64,000 nt of DNA from Amoebophrya sp. A120 (GCA_905178155.1 CAJINV010000017.1:488722-552721), one strand, 5' to 3'; shown: positions 1 to 12,748, counted from the first letter of the stretch. Made by a program: numbers and translations. Notes: generated by a model not told the origin, from the sequence alone.

Positions 1-81
1 CCTACATCGAAGGAACATGCCTGAAACCAATTCCCATTCCACACTTCTCCTTTCTCATACCCTCTCACGAACCGGGACAAG

Positions 82-3000
82 CCTACCAACGCCGCATTGA
101 CGAAGGTGGAGAGCTGCAACTGGAAGGTCAAGTGCCCCGAGATCGTCAGTCTGGATGAGACCATCCCGAATGGCGGTTTGGATTTGGTGTTCGTCGACAT
201 CCCCGGAATCAACTGCCCCGACAAGGGCGAGGCGTACAAAACGTACGTAAGCGAGAATTTCTCCGACTTCGACTACTTTTTGATAATGGTGGACGGCGAA
301 AAGTTGATCGCGCAAAACAACGCCAGCGAAATGGGAAGTCCTGATGTGGATAAGGTGGGGAAGGTATAATTCTTGTGCGACGCCAGCATGATCACTACAA
401 GGTGCGCAGCAGCACTGATAAAGTTTGCAGTCATGCGGATGAACATGAACCAACAACTGGATGTTCATATAGAAATTTCCTATGCGAGGAAACGAGACTA
501 TGAGTATGATAATCATGAGCATTTTTCACAAAAAATCAAAATGATCAGCTCGCCGACGTGAAGATGCAGGTCGATCAGGACAATAGTAACAAACCGATGA
601 GAACAACTTCGTCGAAGAACAAGTCATCGAAAAACCGATCTGCTAATAACTCCTACCGCGAACCCCCGCAAACTACTCGGGAGCACCACTATAATGACAA
701 TAAGCAGCAGCAAGACGATTACAGCAGCGCCCCGTGGACCAGCGACTACGGCGAGCAGCAGTTCGCAGCGGTGGACCAGTCCCATGTCTATAACGCCGAT
801 GGCAGCAACAGCAGCAACTGGCACTCGGCGAACAACAGTGGCAATGAAAACAACAACAATTCAGGGTTTTTTGACTACCACGACCAAGACCCAAATTACA
901 ACTACATGCAGGAAGAACACTCCGCCGAGGAGTGGAAGGGCCAGAACGATCACGAGAGCGGTCTGCGGTACGGAAGCTCACTGAAAAGGAGTCGGGAAGA
1001 AGAGGAGTATCCGGTATACGCCAGTGTGAATTTTTTAGTAGTAACGGTAACCCGGCTGTCCCCACCATATGCCGGCTTGTGTATTTGTGGTGCTCTGTTC
1101 TTGTCTGCGCATTGAATTTTGAACTTGCAGTGTCGTCTGCTCATGTTGACCGCTAGTAAGCAGAAATAGAGCAGTAAAATCTTGTTAAACATTTCTTCGC
1201 AGTCCGCCGGTGCAGCCGCGCACGAAGTTAATGCCGCCAGTCCGTCTAGCTCCGACAGTGACCTGTCCCCGTCTTCCAGCGACAACCTTTCCTCGCCCGA
1301 GATTCAGCCACCGGAAGTACACGCACCCTTTCTCGGGGAGGACGACGCGAATCTCGTCCGGTGGTTCTCCAACCTCATGTTCGCGCAGGGACAGCATCTG
1401 GACATGCCGCCCTGCTGCATGTTGATCAACAAAATTGACGACACGATCGTAAAGGATCGGCGGGAGATTCAACAGACGATAAAACGCGTGAAGAACGCCA
1501 AGTGGTTCAGCTACGGAGACGAAGCCGTAAAGAGGGCAACAACCTTCCAGCACGTTTTCCCGATTTCGGCGATCGGGGCTTTAGGGGTCAGAATATCGAC
1601 CAGCCGAAATCTGAAGGAAACCGTGGCGACGGTATAGTGAATAGACTGAACAAGAAGATGTTTTTAACTATTCTGGAGTACTCGATGTAGTACTTCTTAC
1701 ATTTAGCTTCCCGATGTGGCCGTTGCGAGGTAGCTGCATCACCATCAGCTCGAAATTATGTGCCACCACTAGATATCTTAATGTTTGTAAAAATGCAAAA
1801 TCGCAATCCTTTTAGGTCGACCAAAACTGTCTAGTCAAGCTGGCCGAGAAGCACCTACCCATGTCCTACGAGGATTGGGCAGACCTGAAGGAGGACAAGC
1901 GACACGCGGAGATTATCCAGTATTTGAAGAAGCTCACGCCGGAGCAGCGAGAGGAAAAGCTGAAGAAGAACAACTTCCACATGTTCCTCCAGTTTCTCGA
2001 GTCGGAAGTGGGAAAGAAAAAGCAAAAAGAGTTGCTCATAAAAATGATCAAGCGGCAGATGAATCGCGTCGCCGTCGAAGGACTGCAATTCGCCGACCTC
2101 ATTAAATTTCACACCCGAAGCCGACAGCTCTGCGACGGGGTGGACATCGGCACGCGGTTCCGGGAGATTTTCGAAAAGTCCGGCGGGATCGGGTTGCAGC
2201 TGTTTCGCTACGCTCCGACGGAGGAAAACGCAACCAATCTGAAGTCGAAGATTTTCGACCTGTTGAACGACTACCTGAACTTCATCGACAACAACTCGAA
2301 GGTATGCACTGGAAAAATATCTGGGTCTTCTGGCTATCGCGTTGTGCTGCGCGTCTTGTCATGAAGACAACAAGATCTATGTAAATGCATGCATATGCTG
2401 CTGCGGAGCCAACAAAAAACTTGTGTGTCACCACGATCTTCTCCTGCCTGGCAGCACACCAATCTCGGATGCAGGATTCATAGAGACTACACGTACACAT
2501 CGCATCTAATTTGCCAGACCTAGAGATCTTCGCAGTGGATAGCTTAAGGACCAGGCGGACGTCTCCTTGAAGCATTTGGCGGAGGTAGAATTTGTGATTT
2601 TTTGTGCAAGAGGAAGAGCAACTACAAGTGGAGTACTTCGATCAATTTGTAATGCTGTTTACCATTTCAATTTCTTGCGCAACGCTACCGCAGGTCGAGA
2701 AGCAGGCCAACGATTTCCTCGAGCAGTGGCTGCACAACCTCACTGACAAAATCGGGTTCTGGTGCTTCGGCCTTGGTTCACACACCACGACCGTGACGCA
2801 CCAAACCCAATCGAACAACGAGCCGGGATCCTGGGGCACACTGGAGCCGCACGATTTTGCGTGCATCATGGAATCAGTGACGCTGGCTCTGGAACTAGGG
2901 GAGAGCTTCAAGCGAGCCGAGTTTTATCCACAGGAAATTTGACACCGCATCGTCGGCACAAGTGTTGAATCCACAGTGTTTTACGAGACTCTTTTCTTTG

Positions 3001-3749
3001 CATTTCATCTAGTTGAGCCAGTGGACAGCTGTTGGCTTTATTTAGCCATACAAAAGATTTCGGAAGATGTTTGTTGTAGACGCCTTCATTTCTACAGCTG
3101 CTTCTGCTCATCTTGCGCCGTGGTGTGGTAGTAATTTCTATTTCATACACTCCCAACAGACATGATAACGATTTGGAAGTGCTTCAAAGACCTAGGGATG
3201 AGCAAGATCGAAAGGTCAGGCGGCTCGAAAAACTGCCCGCCAAGCTCAGCAGGGAAGTACACGCAGTCAAAGCCGGTATAGCCACTGAGTAGTGTACTTC
3301 ACCACGACTTGTTGAGCGTTCTGCTCTTTTTCGTTTTCCCTTGAATGTCGCAACCGCGTCTGTAACAAGTCATGGGCGTCTGATTCACATGCGCAAGAAC
3401 TTCATTCTGTAGACGGAACAAAAAACACTGATTGAAGTACCATATCAAAAAACAGAAGCGCGACGCGGATCAGTGCACAAGTGGCAAGTTTGACTTCACA
3501 AAGATGAAGCAGACCCTCGCAAATGTACAACGCTTCCCGCAGTTTGTCCGCCTGCACAACAAGTTTCTTTTGCACGCGAAGGAAGTTCGGGAGCGCATCA
3601 GTGCGAAGAGCGGCAAAAATTTAAACGGGAAAGGAGGTGCGGAACTGCAAAAGATCAAGCGCGTGAACAGTTCCATCGACGAAGAAATCGAGGTGGAGCT
3701 GGAAGAAACCAGCGCAGAACCGGCCACAAAGCGGGTCCGGATCGGCTGA
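82..3749 (+). CDS. P-loop GTPase, 5' end outside window
   Basis: This is a guanine-nucleotide-binding protein, judged from the G3 motif VDIPG (near 198-212), the G4 motif NKID (near 1428-1439) and a G5-like PISA (near 1561). The P-loop (G1) must lie left of the window. Eight exons join in frame with GT-AG borders: 82-363, 549-1013, 1203-1631, 1816-2301, 2549-2584, 2694-2920, 3160-3256, 3456-3749, giving about 771 residues. Between G3 and G4 sits an insertion of over 200 residues rich in Asn, Gln, Ser and acidic residues, which is unusual for a GTPase core. The part after G5 is helical and charged, and the C-terminus is basic and ends in TKRVRIG. The DIPG-to-NKID layout recalls dynamin-like large GTPases, but the subfamily is not settled. 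The 36-nt exon and the last two introns are the least certain parts. Confidence 0.72.
2302..2548 (+). mobile_element. Possible decayed introner acting as intron
   Basis: This canonical GT-AG intron of the GTPase gene carries near its left end (about 2307-2332) a stretch resembling the reverse complement of its right end (about 2510-2543). The arms share CACTG and a tract like ATCTGGGTCT, close to the TIR core TGTCTGGGTCTGGAA of intact introners elsewhere in the window. The match is imperfect, as expected for an old copy. No clear direct repeat remains. Confidence 0.4.
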
Positions 3750-5092
3750 GGGGATTTGTGGCAAGAAGGACATTATATCATGGTGGATAAGTTTTATGTC
3801 TACGTGCAACTCCGCCACAAGCAGGTATTGGTGAGCAGCAAAGGAGATGTCTTCGCCGATGCGCAGCAAGTTTCACGTCTCAAACCGAGACACTTTCTCG
3901 TCGAACCGAGAGGATTTTTATGTAAAACATCTTTTTCGTGCGATCTGCATGCTGCAAAGGGTACGGAACTCAATTTTTAAGAAGAACGTACATTTTCCTT
4001 TGTTGATTTCCTGGACAAGTGTTGTGGCACCTAGTGCTAGTGGGGGAAAACAGTCATTTTGCAATAGATGAGAAGCTTCGCCTCTACAAATATGTCGATT
4101 GAGTGTCTAATTTTCACTCCTGCTTGTACACTTCTCTTCAATCGGCAAGGGCCTCCTTATTCTGATTACTTTGAGTTGGATTTTCGTGAATATTGCGCTT
4201 TCCAGTCTACTTCCTGCCGCGCCCACCTCCAGCATTGTTTTTCTTTTATGGTGGTTATCATTTTTTCTGCTGCATCAAAACCACAGGACCCGCTATTTTC
4301 AGAGACTGCAAATGAAGACAGCTACTTATACTTCTATTCACTAACTGCAATTACCGGGCCAAAGATGTCTAGCTAAACAATCAAAAATGCGAATCTTATG
4401 TGTGCCGCCTGCTATTGTATATGAAGAAAAAACAAAAAAAAATTGGGAAAAAGAACCATCATTCATCGTCGCTGCAAATTGATGTATCGACGCATCATTA
4501 GAATTCCATAGAGAGCTCCCGATGTGAAATGTCTTCGCTCATCAGTAATGGTGCACCACTTGCTGCGAGGATGTCGATGTTGCTACTTACGAAAGATGAA
4601 CGAGCCCATTGTTCATGGAGATCTAGATCCATGTCATAAGTATGATCTTCAAGCGATTTCCGATATGTCCAAGGAGATATTTTTGCCGTTCACCCGAGAT
4701 CGCGACGATCCACAGGAAAACCCAACAAGATCTTGGTTTCCTGGGCCTCTCGCCCGAGGGGTCCGCGGATCGCTATTGCTGCGAAGCTTTTTGTGATCGT
4801 GACACTTTATTTGCCATTACCCTTCTTTACTCCCGAACTTGCACCAGGACCTCATATTTTTTCCAGTGTATATGGTCATGCCCATGGATGGCCCGTCTTA
4901 GTCTATGCGTAGATTATAGCTTGAGTTCGTAGTTGTACCAGTGTCAAGATGCTGCGCTTGTTTCAGAAGAACGTTGCATAAAGAACTTTGACCCCCGAAG
5001 TAATAGGTGTATTTTACATGAATTTATCTTCTTCCTTCTCGCTGAGTGATTTGAATTCTCACTTTTTACGACCCCCGAACACCGACTAAAAC
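3750..5092. other. Intergenic stretch, no supported gene
   Basis: This 1.3 kb lies between the GTPase stop and the NAA10 start. Several frames stay open for 70-100 codons, but none shows a domain, a coding-like composition or consistent splice borders. It presumably holds the 3' untranslated region and the NAA10 upstream region. Confidence 0.5.
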
Positions 5093-6122
5093 ATGGTGTC
5101 CGTCCGGCCCGCCCGAACGGAAGACCTGCTGGGCATGCAGGCTTGCAACCTAAGTTGTCTCCCCGAGAACTACCAAATGAAGTATTACCTGCTCCACCTT
5201 CTTTCCTGGCCCCAGCTACTCTACGTCGCAGAGGAAAACTGCTCGAAGAAGATAGTGGGCTACGTACTCGCAAAAATCGACGAGGATAACGAGGGGGTAA
5301 TTATAGACTCATTGTTTCAGCCGGAAGATCCTTGCATAGTTTTTGTTTTCCATGTTGTCAACATCTTCATGCCAAAAGCTGTGTATATCAAGGCGGGTAT
5401 TGATGAAGCTTCAGCATTTTGACTAGAGCGCTAGTGCATTCATTTCATTGAAAAAACGGAACGCAAGAAAAAAAAAAACAGATCCACGGCCACATAACGT
5501 CCCTTTCCGTGCTTCGTTCGTACCGAAAGCTTGGGCTCGCCACGAAGCTGATGCGGTGCACCCTGGATGCGATGCAGGAGTGCTTCGACGCCGAATTTGT
5601 CTCGCTCCACGTCCGCGTCAGCAACCGAGCGGCGTTTACGCTTTACAGCACCGTCTTGGGCTTTCAGATACACGACGTGGAAAAAGCTTACTACGCCGAC
5701 AAGGAAGACGCGTACGACATGCGAAAGGAGCTGAAAGCCAACTCCAAGGTTGGACATAAAAAAGCACCGGGCGCGAGCAAGGATGACGTCAGTGGGCAAG
5801 GCAGCCTGGAGGATTTGCAGTATTTTTTTTCTTAGCCAGTTGTGATTTTTTTGCCCATCGTTTGAAGGAGGTTCTTGTCCGCTGCATTTTAATATGTGCA
5901 TGAGTGTGCTTCTGCTTGTATCAGCAATCACTATTACATTTAAATCCTTTTAATTGAAACAGGGAAAACAACTTTACGGATGGCGAGAAAAAGCCGGCGG
6001 AGGGAGATGTAGACCAGCTTGCAGAAGATAATGTGGATGAATCCAAACCCACAACTGCCGACACGACCGCATCTACAACAACTGCAGGGGGCGACGCAAA
6101 GAAAAAAAAGAAGAAAAAGTAG
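5093..6122 (+). CDS. NAA10: N-alpha-acetyltransferase NatA catalytic subunit (NAA10/ARD1)
   Basis: This enzyme transfers acetyl from acetyl-CoA to N-termini of nascent chains as the catalytic half of NatA on the ribosome. Three exons with GT-AG introns (5093-5296, 5482-5819, 5963-6122) give 233 residues, close to the human length. The N-terminus has the hallmark [11 protein letters not shown] segment and [19 protein letters not shown] follows the first splice, then the acetyl-CoA loop RKLGLA at residues 83-88, [11 protein letters not shown] and [11 protein letters not shown]. This is a GNAT fold of the NAA10 type throughout. The third exon encodes an acidic tail ending in a run of lysines, as in other NAA10 proteins. 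The start is the ATG at 5093, aligned with the family start. Its usual partner NAA15 is not in the window. Confidence 0.95.
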
Positions 6123-6818
6123 ATGAATCCTCTGGAGTAGTCCGCCCGCGCTCCTATTCCCTTCTGAAGAAACAAGAAGAGGCTGCTGATTTGTTTCACA
6201 CACTGCTGCCACTAGAATGGAGGTGCAGGTACTTCTTCATCTGTGGGCTCAGATTATTCATCTAACTTCGGGTGGCAAACATATTTTTAACGAAGACCTA
6301 CGCGTTTAGCATGTACATGAATTCCGCGAAGAATTCTGCAGAAGTGGCAACTACAATATGTCGCAACATTAGACGCTGCTTCACCGCGGTTCTGATCTTC
6401 TTCGCCGTGGTGTTCTGCTTTCACATCATCAGCTGCACTAGAGAAATTTGGTGTATTTTTGACCATGGTTCACCTTCTGGTTTCGTTTTGGATGCGGAGA
6501 AGTTCTCGGACATGCGCTCTAGTATGTAAGAGCGTGGTCAGCCCTTCCGGCCCTCGTCGTGACTAGAGGGACAGAAAGAGAGATGCGTGAAGTGTCGGAC
6601 AGAAATATATGCGATGAAGCTACACGCACGTATGTGCACGGTGCGTGCGTTCACTTCAGGTTGGTTTCAAGCATCAGTTCTCGGACTATTTTTCTTTAGC
6701 TTCAGCAGTAGATGACCGGGAAGAGGTGCCGGTGCCGGAAGATAGAGATTCGATGTTGAAGACAAGATTTTTATTAACTCCCTGCAGCTAGCGACAAGCT
6801 AAGCGAGGTTGGAAAAAA
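6123..6818. other. Intergenic stretch, no supported gene
   Basis: These 0.7 kb separate NAA10 from the TerC-family gene. One + frame (6272-6529) is open and includes a hydrophobic run (FTAVLIFFAVVFCFHII), but there is no family match or splice context to support it as a gene. Confidence 0.4.
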
Positions 6819-9800
6819 ATGACGCGTCAGCACGGTAGTTCATCTTCCGGTCTGGATCTGCACCGCGAAGCGAGGGAGCACTCTGCGGGCTACGCCCCAT
6901 CGTCTTCCTCCTCGAGCGCGTTTTTCCATGCTAGCAGCCCACACGGAGGTGGATCACATGTGGAAAATGGTGGTCCAGGATTTATTGGTGTTCCTGCAAG
7001 CAGCAGCGCGTCTTCAACATCTTCTTCAAGTAGCGCTGCTCTGTACGGAGATCATCAACATGCTGCGATGAATCATTTCGGACATCTTCCTCATCACCAA
7101 CACCACCTCTCGCTGTCCCAACAGAGCGCCAGAGCGCATGCGCACCTGCATAATCATGCGCAACTCCACGGGACCGCCCATGCACTGGCCGAAGGACAGT
7201 CGTCATACGCTTGGGACCACATGCACGCCATTCACCACCACGCGAGAAGGTATAGGGGAATTTTTGTGGCGGTGATCTGTTTTCTAGATAGATATAAAAG
7301 TAGTAATTCGTACTACTTTCACACCATCTCCCTTCGGTGGTGACGGAGACACCGCGTTGATCTTGATGCTATCGCTATGGCATGAAACAGTATATGCTAT
7401 GCTTTAATTGTTCTGATGAAAATCATCGACCCATGATGATATTTCGTTCCCAGGTTGGTCGGCATGCCGGACTACAAGTACTCGCTTTTCGAGACGGAAG
7501 ATGTGACAGCGTGGCTCGCCTTCACGGGCTTTTTTTTCCTGCTCATCTTCTGCGACTTGTTTCTCATGAACCGCAAGAAGCAGCGGATGACGCTTTTTGC
7601 CGCGACCTGCCAAACGCTTTTTTGGATGTTCATGGCAAGTCTGTTTTGCGCGTTTCTCTACCAAAGATATGGGCGGAAAGACGCGTACCAGTGGGCGAGT
7701 GGGTACATTCTCGAGTGGATGCTTTCCTTCGACAACTTATTTGTCTTCCACTTGATTTTCCGAGTTTACCAAACGCCGGAAACATTGAAACATAAACCGC
7801 TGATCGTCGGCATTTGTGGCGCGGTGGTGCTGTATGGAAGCGGAAAGCTGCTGCGCTTCTATCAGTGAGATGTCAAGGAGAAATAAGGTCCCGCAACATG
7901 CATATATGTGCAACACTATTTCTTATTTGAGCTGTACACGAAAAGCAAAGACCACTCTGCGGTCTACATCATGAAGACTCATTTCCTAGGAATTAACTTT
8001 TGAGGCGTGGCGGGACTCTAGAAGCTGCATCGATAGATTCAGCGGCTTTTCGTTGCCACATGACGCGATTAGGGTTCATCGTCATTGGGGAGCTTCTGAT
8101 GCACGCCATATGGGCCGCACACCTCGTGTTCGGGATGTTTCTCGTGTATATTTCGTTTTTGAAGAACATAATTGTTTTTTACCAGCATGAGCTTTTGCCC
8201 TTGCATGGAAAGGAAGCAGCGATGTTTGGTAACCTCATTAGCAAAAGGTATTTCAAAAACAAATAACATGAAATCGATGTCGTAATTCCAACACAGATAC
8301 ACTGGCGTCCGCGCCATTGTCCAGGAGGAGGACGACGAGGATCCGACGCAGTTTTCTTCTGTGCGGTTCCTGCAGAAGCGGGTGCCCTTTGTCGGGATTT
8401 ATGACCAGGAGGGCAGCTTCTTCATCCAAGTCCCCATTTATGCAATAGAAAGAATTTGGTTTTAGATACAGCAGGAGCGTGCAGCACTAGACATAAAAAT
8501 TTTATTTCATGATCTTGCTCCTGCTGTTGCTGGTCGTGCTGAGTCATAACATAAGGAGCCGCAATATCCGTAGCAATTAAATCCGAAAACAAAAGATTCA
8601 AAATCATGCACATTGACATTTCACGCTCGTCTCCGTTTGGCGAGTCTGTGTGTGTGCCTGCGGTTAATGTACCACTTTTCTTTCTCCTCATACCACGGAC
8701 GCAAATGGGAACCTTATGAGCGTGGAGCACTTAAAGTACGACCCCACTCGAGATTCCAATTTGAAAGGAGAAAGTAGTATGGCTGCGCTTGCTGGTTCCT
8801 CTAAGAACGACGACCTCCAGCTGCACAACGCCGCCATAACAACTACGGCAGGAGCGAAGATTAACAGTTCAAGGAGTAGTTGTGATGCGGACGCAAACAG
8901 TTGCGCTGCAAATGGTGCGAGGCAAATCCTGATGTCACCGCCAACGTCCGTGGACGAGTTGAAACTGCTGCGGAATATGAGCAAACCAAACTCTTCTCCG
9001 CGGCAAGTTGCAAAGGGAGCAGGACCTAGTACAACAGCATCAAACGCGAACTCCTGCGAAATTGTGGTCAACAAGGAGCAAGACAGGGACCACGGGCAGT
9101 TAAGCACGACCACCGCAGCAACGAACAGTAACGCGAGCCTAGCGGCACACGACCTTTATTATGAAAGTGGCCACTTTAGTAGTCTCCCTGCCGATCCGCC
9201 GAAGAACGTCCATCATTACGAGACCCGGGCGACAATGCTGTTTTTGGTTGTGGTGTGTTTGGAGATCTGCGACCTGATCTTTGCCGTGGACAGCGTCTCC
9301 GCCATCGTAGCGCAGGTTTCGGACCTGTTTCTGGCATACACGAGTGCGGTGTTCGCGATGCTCGGGATACGATGCTTGTTCTTCATCGTCAACGCACTAG
9401 CAGACGTACTGATACTAGTGCTTTCTTGTTGTACTGAAGAAGAAAAGTCCAAGTCGCGAGTAGCATTTATCTGTTCATCGTGCTCCTGCTACTACTAGTA
9501 CGCATGATGAAAGTGACGACTGGGAAGATTGGAGATGCGAGCCGTATTTGCGCTAAACCTAAATTCGCACAGCGTCTACATAAAATTTTCAGGTTTTCGC
9601 CCTACTACAGTACGGCGTGTCGCTGATCCTGATTCTGCTTGGGCTGAAACTAGTCCTCTCGAAAGTGATCGAGATCAGCCCGGAGATAGTGTGCTTGTCT
9701 CTGTTCCTGATTCTAGTCGCCTCGATGGTCGCCTCAGTCGTCATGGACATGTGCGAACAGGAGAGGAGTAAGTCAAAAGACAGCTCATCTGTGGGCTTCG

Positions 9801-9964
9801 GTTCACCAGGGGGCGATATTGCGAGCCACCGGGAGGACGTAAGTCCTCAGCATGAGGTGGAACAGCAAAGAGAGTCACGGAGTACTCCGGCTCGAGGCCC
9901 AGGAGTGGAGGCAGGACCTGCTCATGAAGCAAAAGTTGTTGCCAGAGCGGCACCGGCGGTTTGA
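6819..9964 (+). CDS. TerC/Alx-family integral membrane protein
   Basis: TerC-family proteins are multi-pass membrane proteins linked to metal-ion (Mn, tellurite) handling and, in plants, thylakoid assembly; the role here is inferred from family only. Six exons join in frame: 6819-7249, 7454-7832, 8066-8247, 8297-8441, 8701-9405, 9593-9964, about 737 residues. After a Ser/His-rich N-terminus of about 140 residues come the family signatures: EWMLSFDNLFVFHLIF, HKPLIVGICGAVVL, GMFLVYISF, VRFLQKRVPFVG, then RATMLFLVVVCLEICDLIFA with VDSVSAIVA, YTSAVFAMLGIRCLFFIV and YGVSLILILLGLKLV. The two Asp-containing membrane motifs (SFDN, AVDS) are intact. An Asn/Ser/Thr-rich insert of about 165 residues, encoded from 8701 to about 9220, interrupts the central loop. 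Introns 3 (7833-8065, before the third exon) and 5 (8442-8700) are non-canonical. The C-terminal tail is hydrophilic. Confidence 0.85.
7833..8065 (+). mobile_element. Non-canonical intron with inverted ends (introner-like)
   Basis: In-frame continuity of the TerC protein (GAVVL to RLGFIVIGE) requires removal of about 233 nt that neither begins with GT nor ends with AG. The left end (7833-7853) and the reverse complement of the right end (about 8041-8063) agree at roughly 16 of 21 positions. Any flanking direct repeat is at most two bases, so the exact border may shift by a codon. Confidence 0.5.
8442..8700 (+). mobile_element. Non-canonical intron flanked by GCAA direct repeat
   Basis: Joining the two copies of GCAA (8442-8445 and 8701-8704) gives the continuous in-frame peptide FFIQVPIYANGNLMSVEH inside the TerC protein. 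No GT-AG alternative near these borders keeps both flanking frames. Just inside the repeats are short inverted tracts (AGAAAGAA on the left, its complement TTTCTTTCT on the right). The borders are defined by frame, not by transcript data. Confidence 0.55.
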
Positions 9965-11170
9965 GAATCATGCGCTGGAAAGGGCCAGGATAAGGCCAGG
10001 CAAAATTGGTTTCAACACACGTAGACTTTTTCAGCCTCGGGCCGAACAATGTCGGCTTCAAAATAACAGCCCGAAATTGATGCAAAAAATGACATCACGA
10101 CGATTCCTTCGGCTGCAGCCTAGCCGCCGCATGAATGGATGGATGATGCAATGTCAGACAGATTTCGATTTTACTTCACTAGTTTGTTACGTTTAAGCAT
10201 CCCTACCCTTTTGGGTTCACTTCGGGTAGAAATTTGAATTAGACTGAGAATATAGGATCGACGTAGGCAGCCAAGAACAAAGCTAGAGTTCCGCCGAGTA
10301 GTTTGAGTAGAGACTACAGCTTCGCTTTTTACTTTTTTTTCACCAAGTGGAAGCAGAACAGCACGAAACAATGTTTGCCGAACACGTTTCCGTTTTGTTT
10401 TCAATGTAGAATGCAAATGTAACAAAACCAAGAGAATACTTTTTCTGAGAGGGTGGCTCGTTGTTCCCAGTGCCACCCTCTTGATCATCAATTTGATTGT
10501 ACACAACCAGTGGAACATGCTGAAATTTTTCACATTTCACAGACGAAATGCATACTCAACCGATGAGAACACGGAACGCCACGCCAGGGTGGCAGCCGAA
10601 CAGCGGTGAGACGCCACCGCGTAGATATGTTGGATGTTTTCTTCTTGCGGTAGTACATGTGATGTTTTGATGAATCCGTCGCGTCCTGCTTCCGGAGCGA
10701 CTGAAACGCACCATTTTGAGTAGGAAGCGAAGGACACTGAGAGCCGGGCTCAGACGACGTGCGTGACCGAATGAGGGCGTCGAGAAGAGAGCCTTACTGC
10801 AACTGCAATGGCACCTAAGAAATTGTATGATTTGTCTATCACTCTATACTGCAGTTGTTTTACCCGTTCCGTTCGTTTCTTTGTGTGTTTTGGTTTTCGA
10901 GGTCTCCGTCTCGTTGCCACGTCGCAACTACATCCATACACAGCTAGACAATGGCTGAAAGCTGCTGTGACGGGGATATCTGCCCGTGCCGTCTGTGAAT
11001 CTGTGAAGGAGGAACAGTTGCTTGGCGACGCGGGTCGAAAAACCGGTCATCGGCTGCGTGACGAGCCGGTCGTGTGCGAATAAAGCAGCTCCCCCGCTCC
11101 TCGCTTGCTGTGTGGATACGGCAATATTAAGTAGACCCCGCTCCGAGCAGCAGTCGCCACGAGGGTCAAC
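9965..11170. other. Intergenic stretch, no supported gene
   Basis: About 1.2 kb lies between the TerC-family gene and the next + strand gene. Open frames on both strands (for example 10171-10533 on the minus strand and 10808-11083 on the plus strand) lack domains and coding-like composition. I see no RNA gene here. Confidence 0.45.
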
Positions 11171-12748
11171 ATGTCGTCCATGGCGGCTACTACAACACTC
11201 CTCGCCGGGAAGATGTCCTCCTCCATGCAGCGCGGCTCGCTGATCCAGTGTTCCCGGATTTGCCGCGGCGGCATGATAACGGACGGGCCCTTTCCCGTCG
11301 TGAACCGAACCCCCCGAGCAGGCACGGTGAAGCAGGCACCCCCGAGGCCGCCGACGCACGGAAAGCACGTCACGATAAAATTGTCCGAGGAGGAGTGGCT
11401 GAAACAAACACCCGGGACCGGGTTGTCGCTCCTGTCGCCCTGGAGGCAACCGTATCGGCAGGTAGAAACTGCTTCTAGAGAAAATTTGTCATTTTTGAGG
11501 GAACGAAGCTAAAGATGTGATGCGTGGCTGTGTAGCATTGCTGTTCCTGTGGCATGAGAGTAGTAGGAAGACAACGACCGATGAGTACAAGAAGCAACAT
11601 ACGTTACCAGACCCACGGCGATTACACTCAATGCACCGTGGGAACGTTCGGCGAGATGAAGGGGTGCATGCCGAAGCCACGGCGATTTTTCCAGTGGCCG
11701 CCGCCCCCGAGGTTTATCGACCAAGCGCGGCTAATTCTCGTCCAAGACCAGCTTCGCGGAGAGCACGGAGAACTGTCCGCCTCAGCGCTGGCGAACGTCA
11801 CGAAATTTTCCGAAGGAGTAGCAGCGAGCAGAAAAGCCGATATCACCGTGAAAGATTTGGAGCTCGGGGTAAGTACTAAAAGTCGTGGTTGTGTTTGTGT
11901 TTGTCAGTTCTACTATGCGTGTGCGTGTGCAGTCCAAGCATGAAATGAATCATTGGCTGTGTGCATCATGTGCTGCCGACATGAGAATAGTAGAAGCCAT
12001 CTCAAAAAGACAAAACCATCTACCATTATCTATCAGGGTGCCGGCGGGTACACGGATGACTACGCACGGAAGCTGTTAGAGTGGCACAAAAAGCCGGACG
12101 GAAAAACCATTCCGATTCCAACGGACCAGGATGACATTCACACGTTTGTCATGGACGGTTTGCGTGACGAAATGACCGTGGAGGACGTCGCGTTGCACAG
12201 GATTAGGCAACAGGAGGTATTTCTGCTCGAACGCGGATCGACGCATGCGCCTTGCCTTCCTGCATGACACTGTGAGCCTTCCTTCATGACTGTCGTGCAT
12301 GAAATAATGATGTAGAAGAGTACTAAAATCCTATCAATTGATGAAAGTAACTTCAACGCCATTGAAATCAATAGGAATTCGACCTGATTAGCGCCATCAA
12401 CGTGGGCGGCGTGTTTGTCTTCCTGGGAATGTGCACCATGTAAGATTTTTATGATGTTTTCGTTTTTGAATTTCTTCAAAAAACAGACATGCAGTTGGAG
12501 TAAAGTTGAGCCAGCTCCTACGTACACGCGCATTTCTTGTTCCATGATGAAGTTGAAAATTTACCTACACGACCGTCCTGCACGGAAGCAATGAAAAAAT
12601 TGATTTTGAAAATCGTGTCTCCAGCCTCCTGATTCCGATTTGGTGCATTCCGATGTGGCGGCCGTTCATGAGCAGAATGTGGCACATCATCGACGATGAC
12701 GACTGGTGCATCCGACGCTACGGCCGCGGAAAACTCTACGCGTTCTAG
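11171..12748 (+). CDS. Unrecognised 305-residue protein, likely organellar, C-terminal membrane segment
   Basis: I do not recognise this family. Five exons with canonical GT-AG introns (11171-11461, 11611-11868, 12037-12216, 12375-12439, 12625-12748) join perfectly in frame. The first 45 residues contain Ser, Thr, Arg and Lys but no Asp or Glu, which suggests a mitochondrial-type presequence. The middle is hydrophilic with tracts such as RRFFQWPPPPRF and YARKLLEWHKKPDGKTIPIP. Near the C-terminus a hydrophobic stretch (INVGGVFVFLGMCTILLIPI) can span a membrane once, followed by WRPFMSRMWHIIDDDDWCIRRYGRG. This shape is typical of small accessory subunits of respiratory complexes, but that is only a suggestion. 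The start ATG follows a stretch with stops in its frame. Confidence 0.7.
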
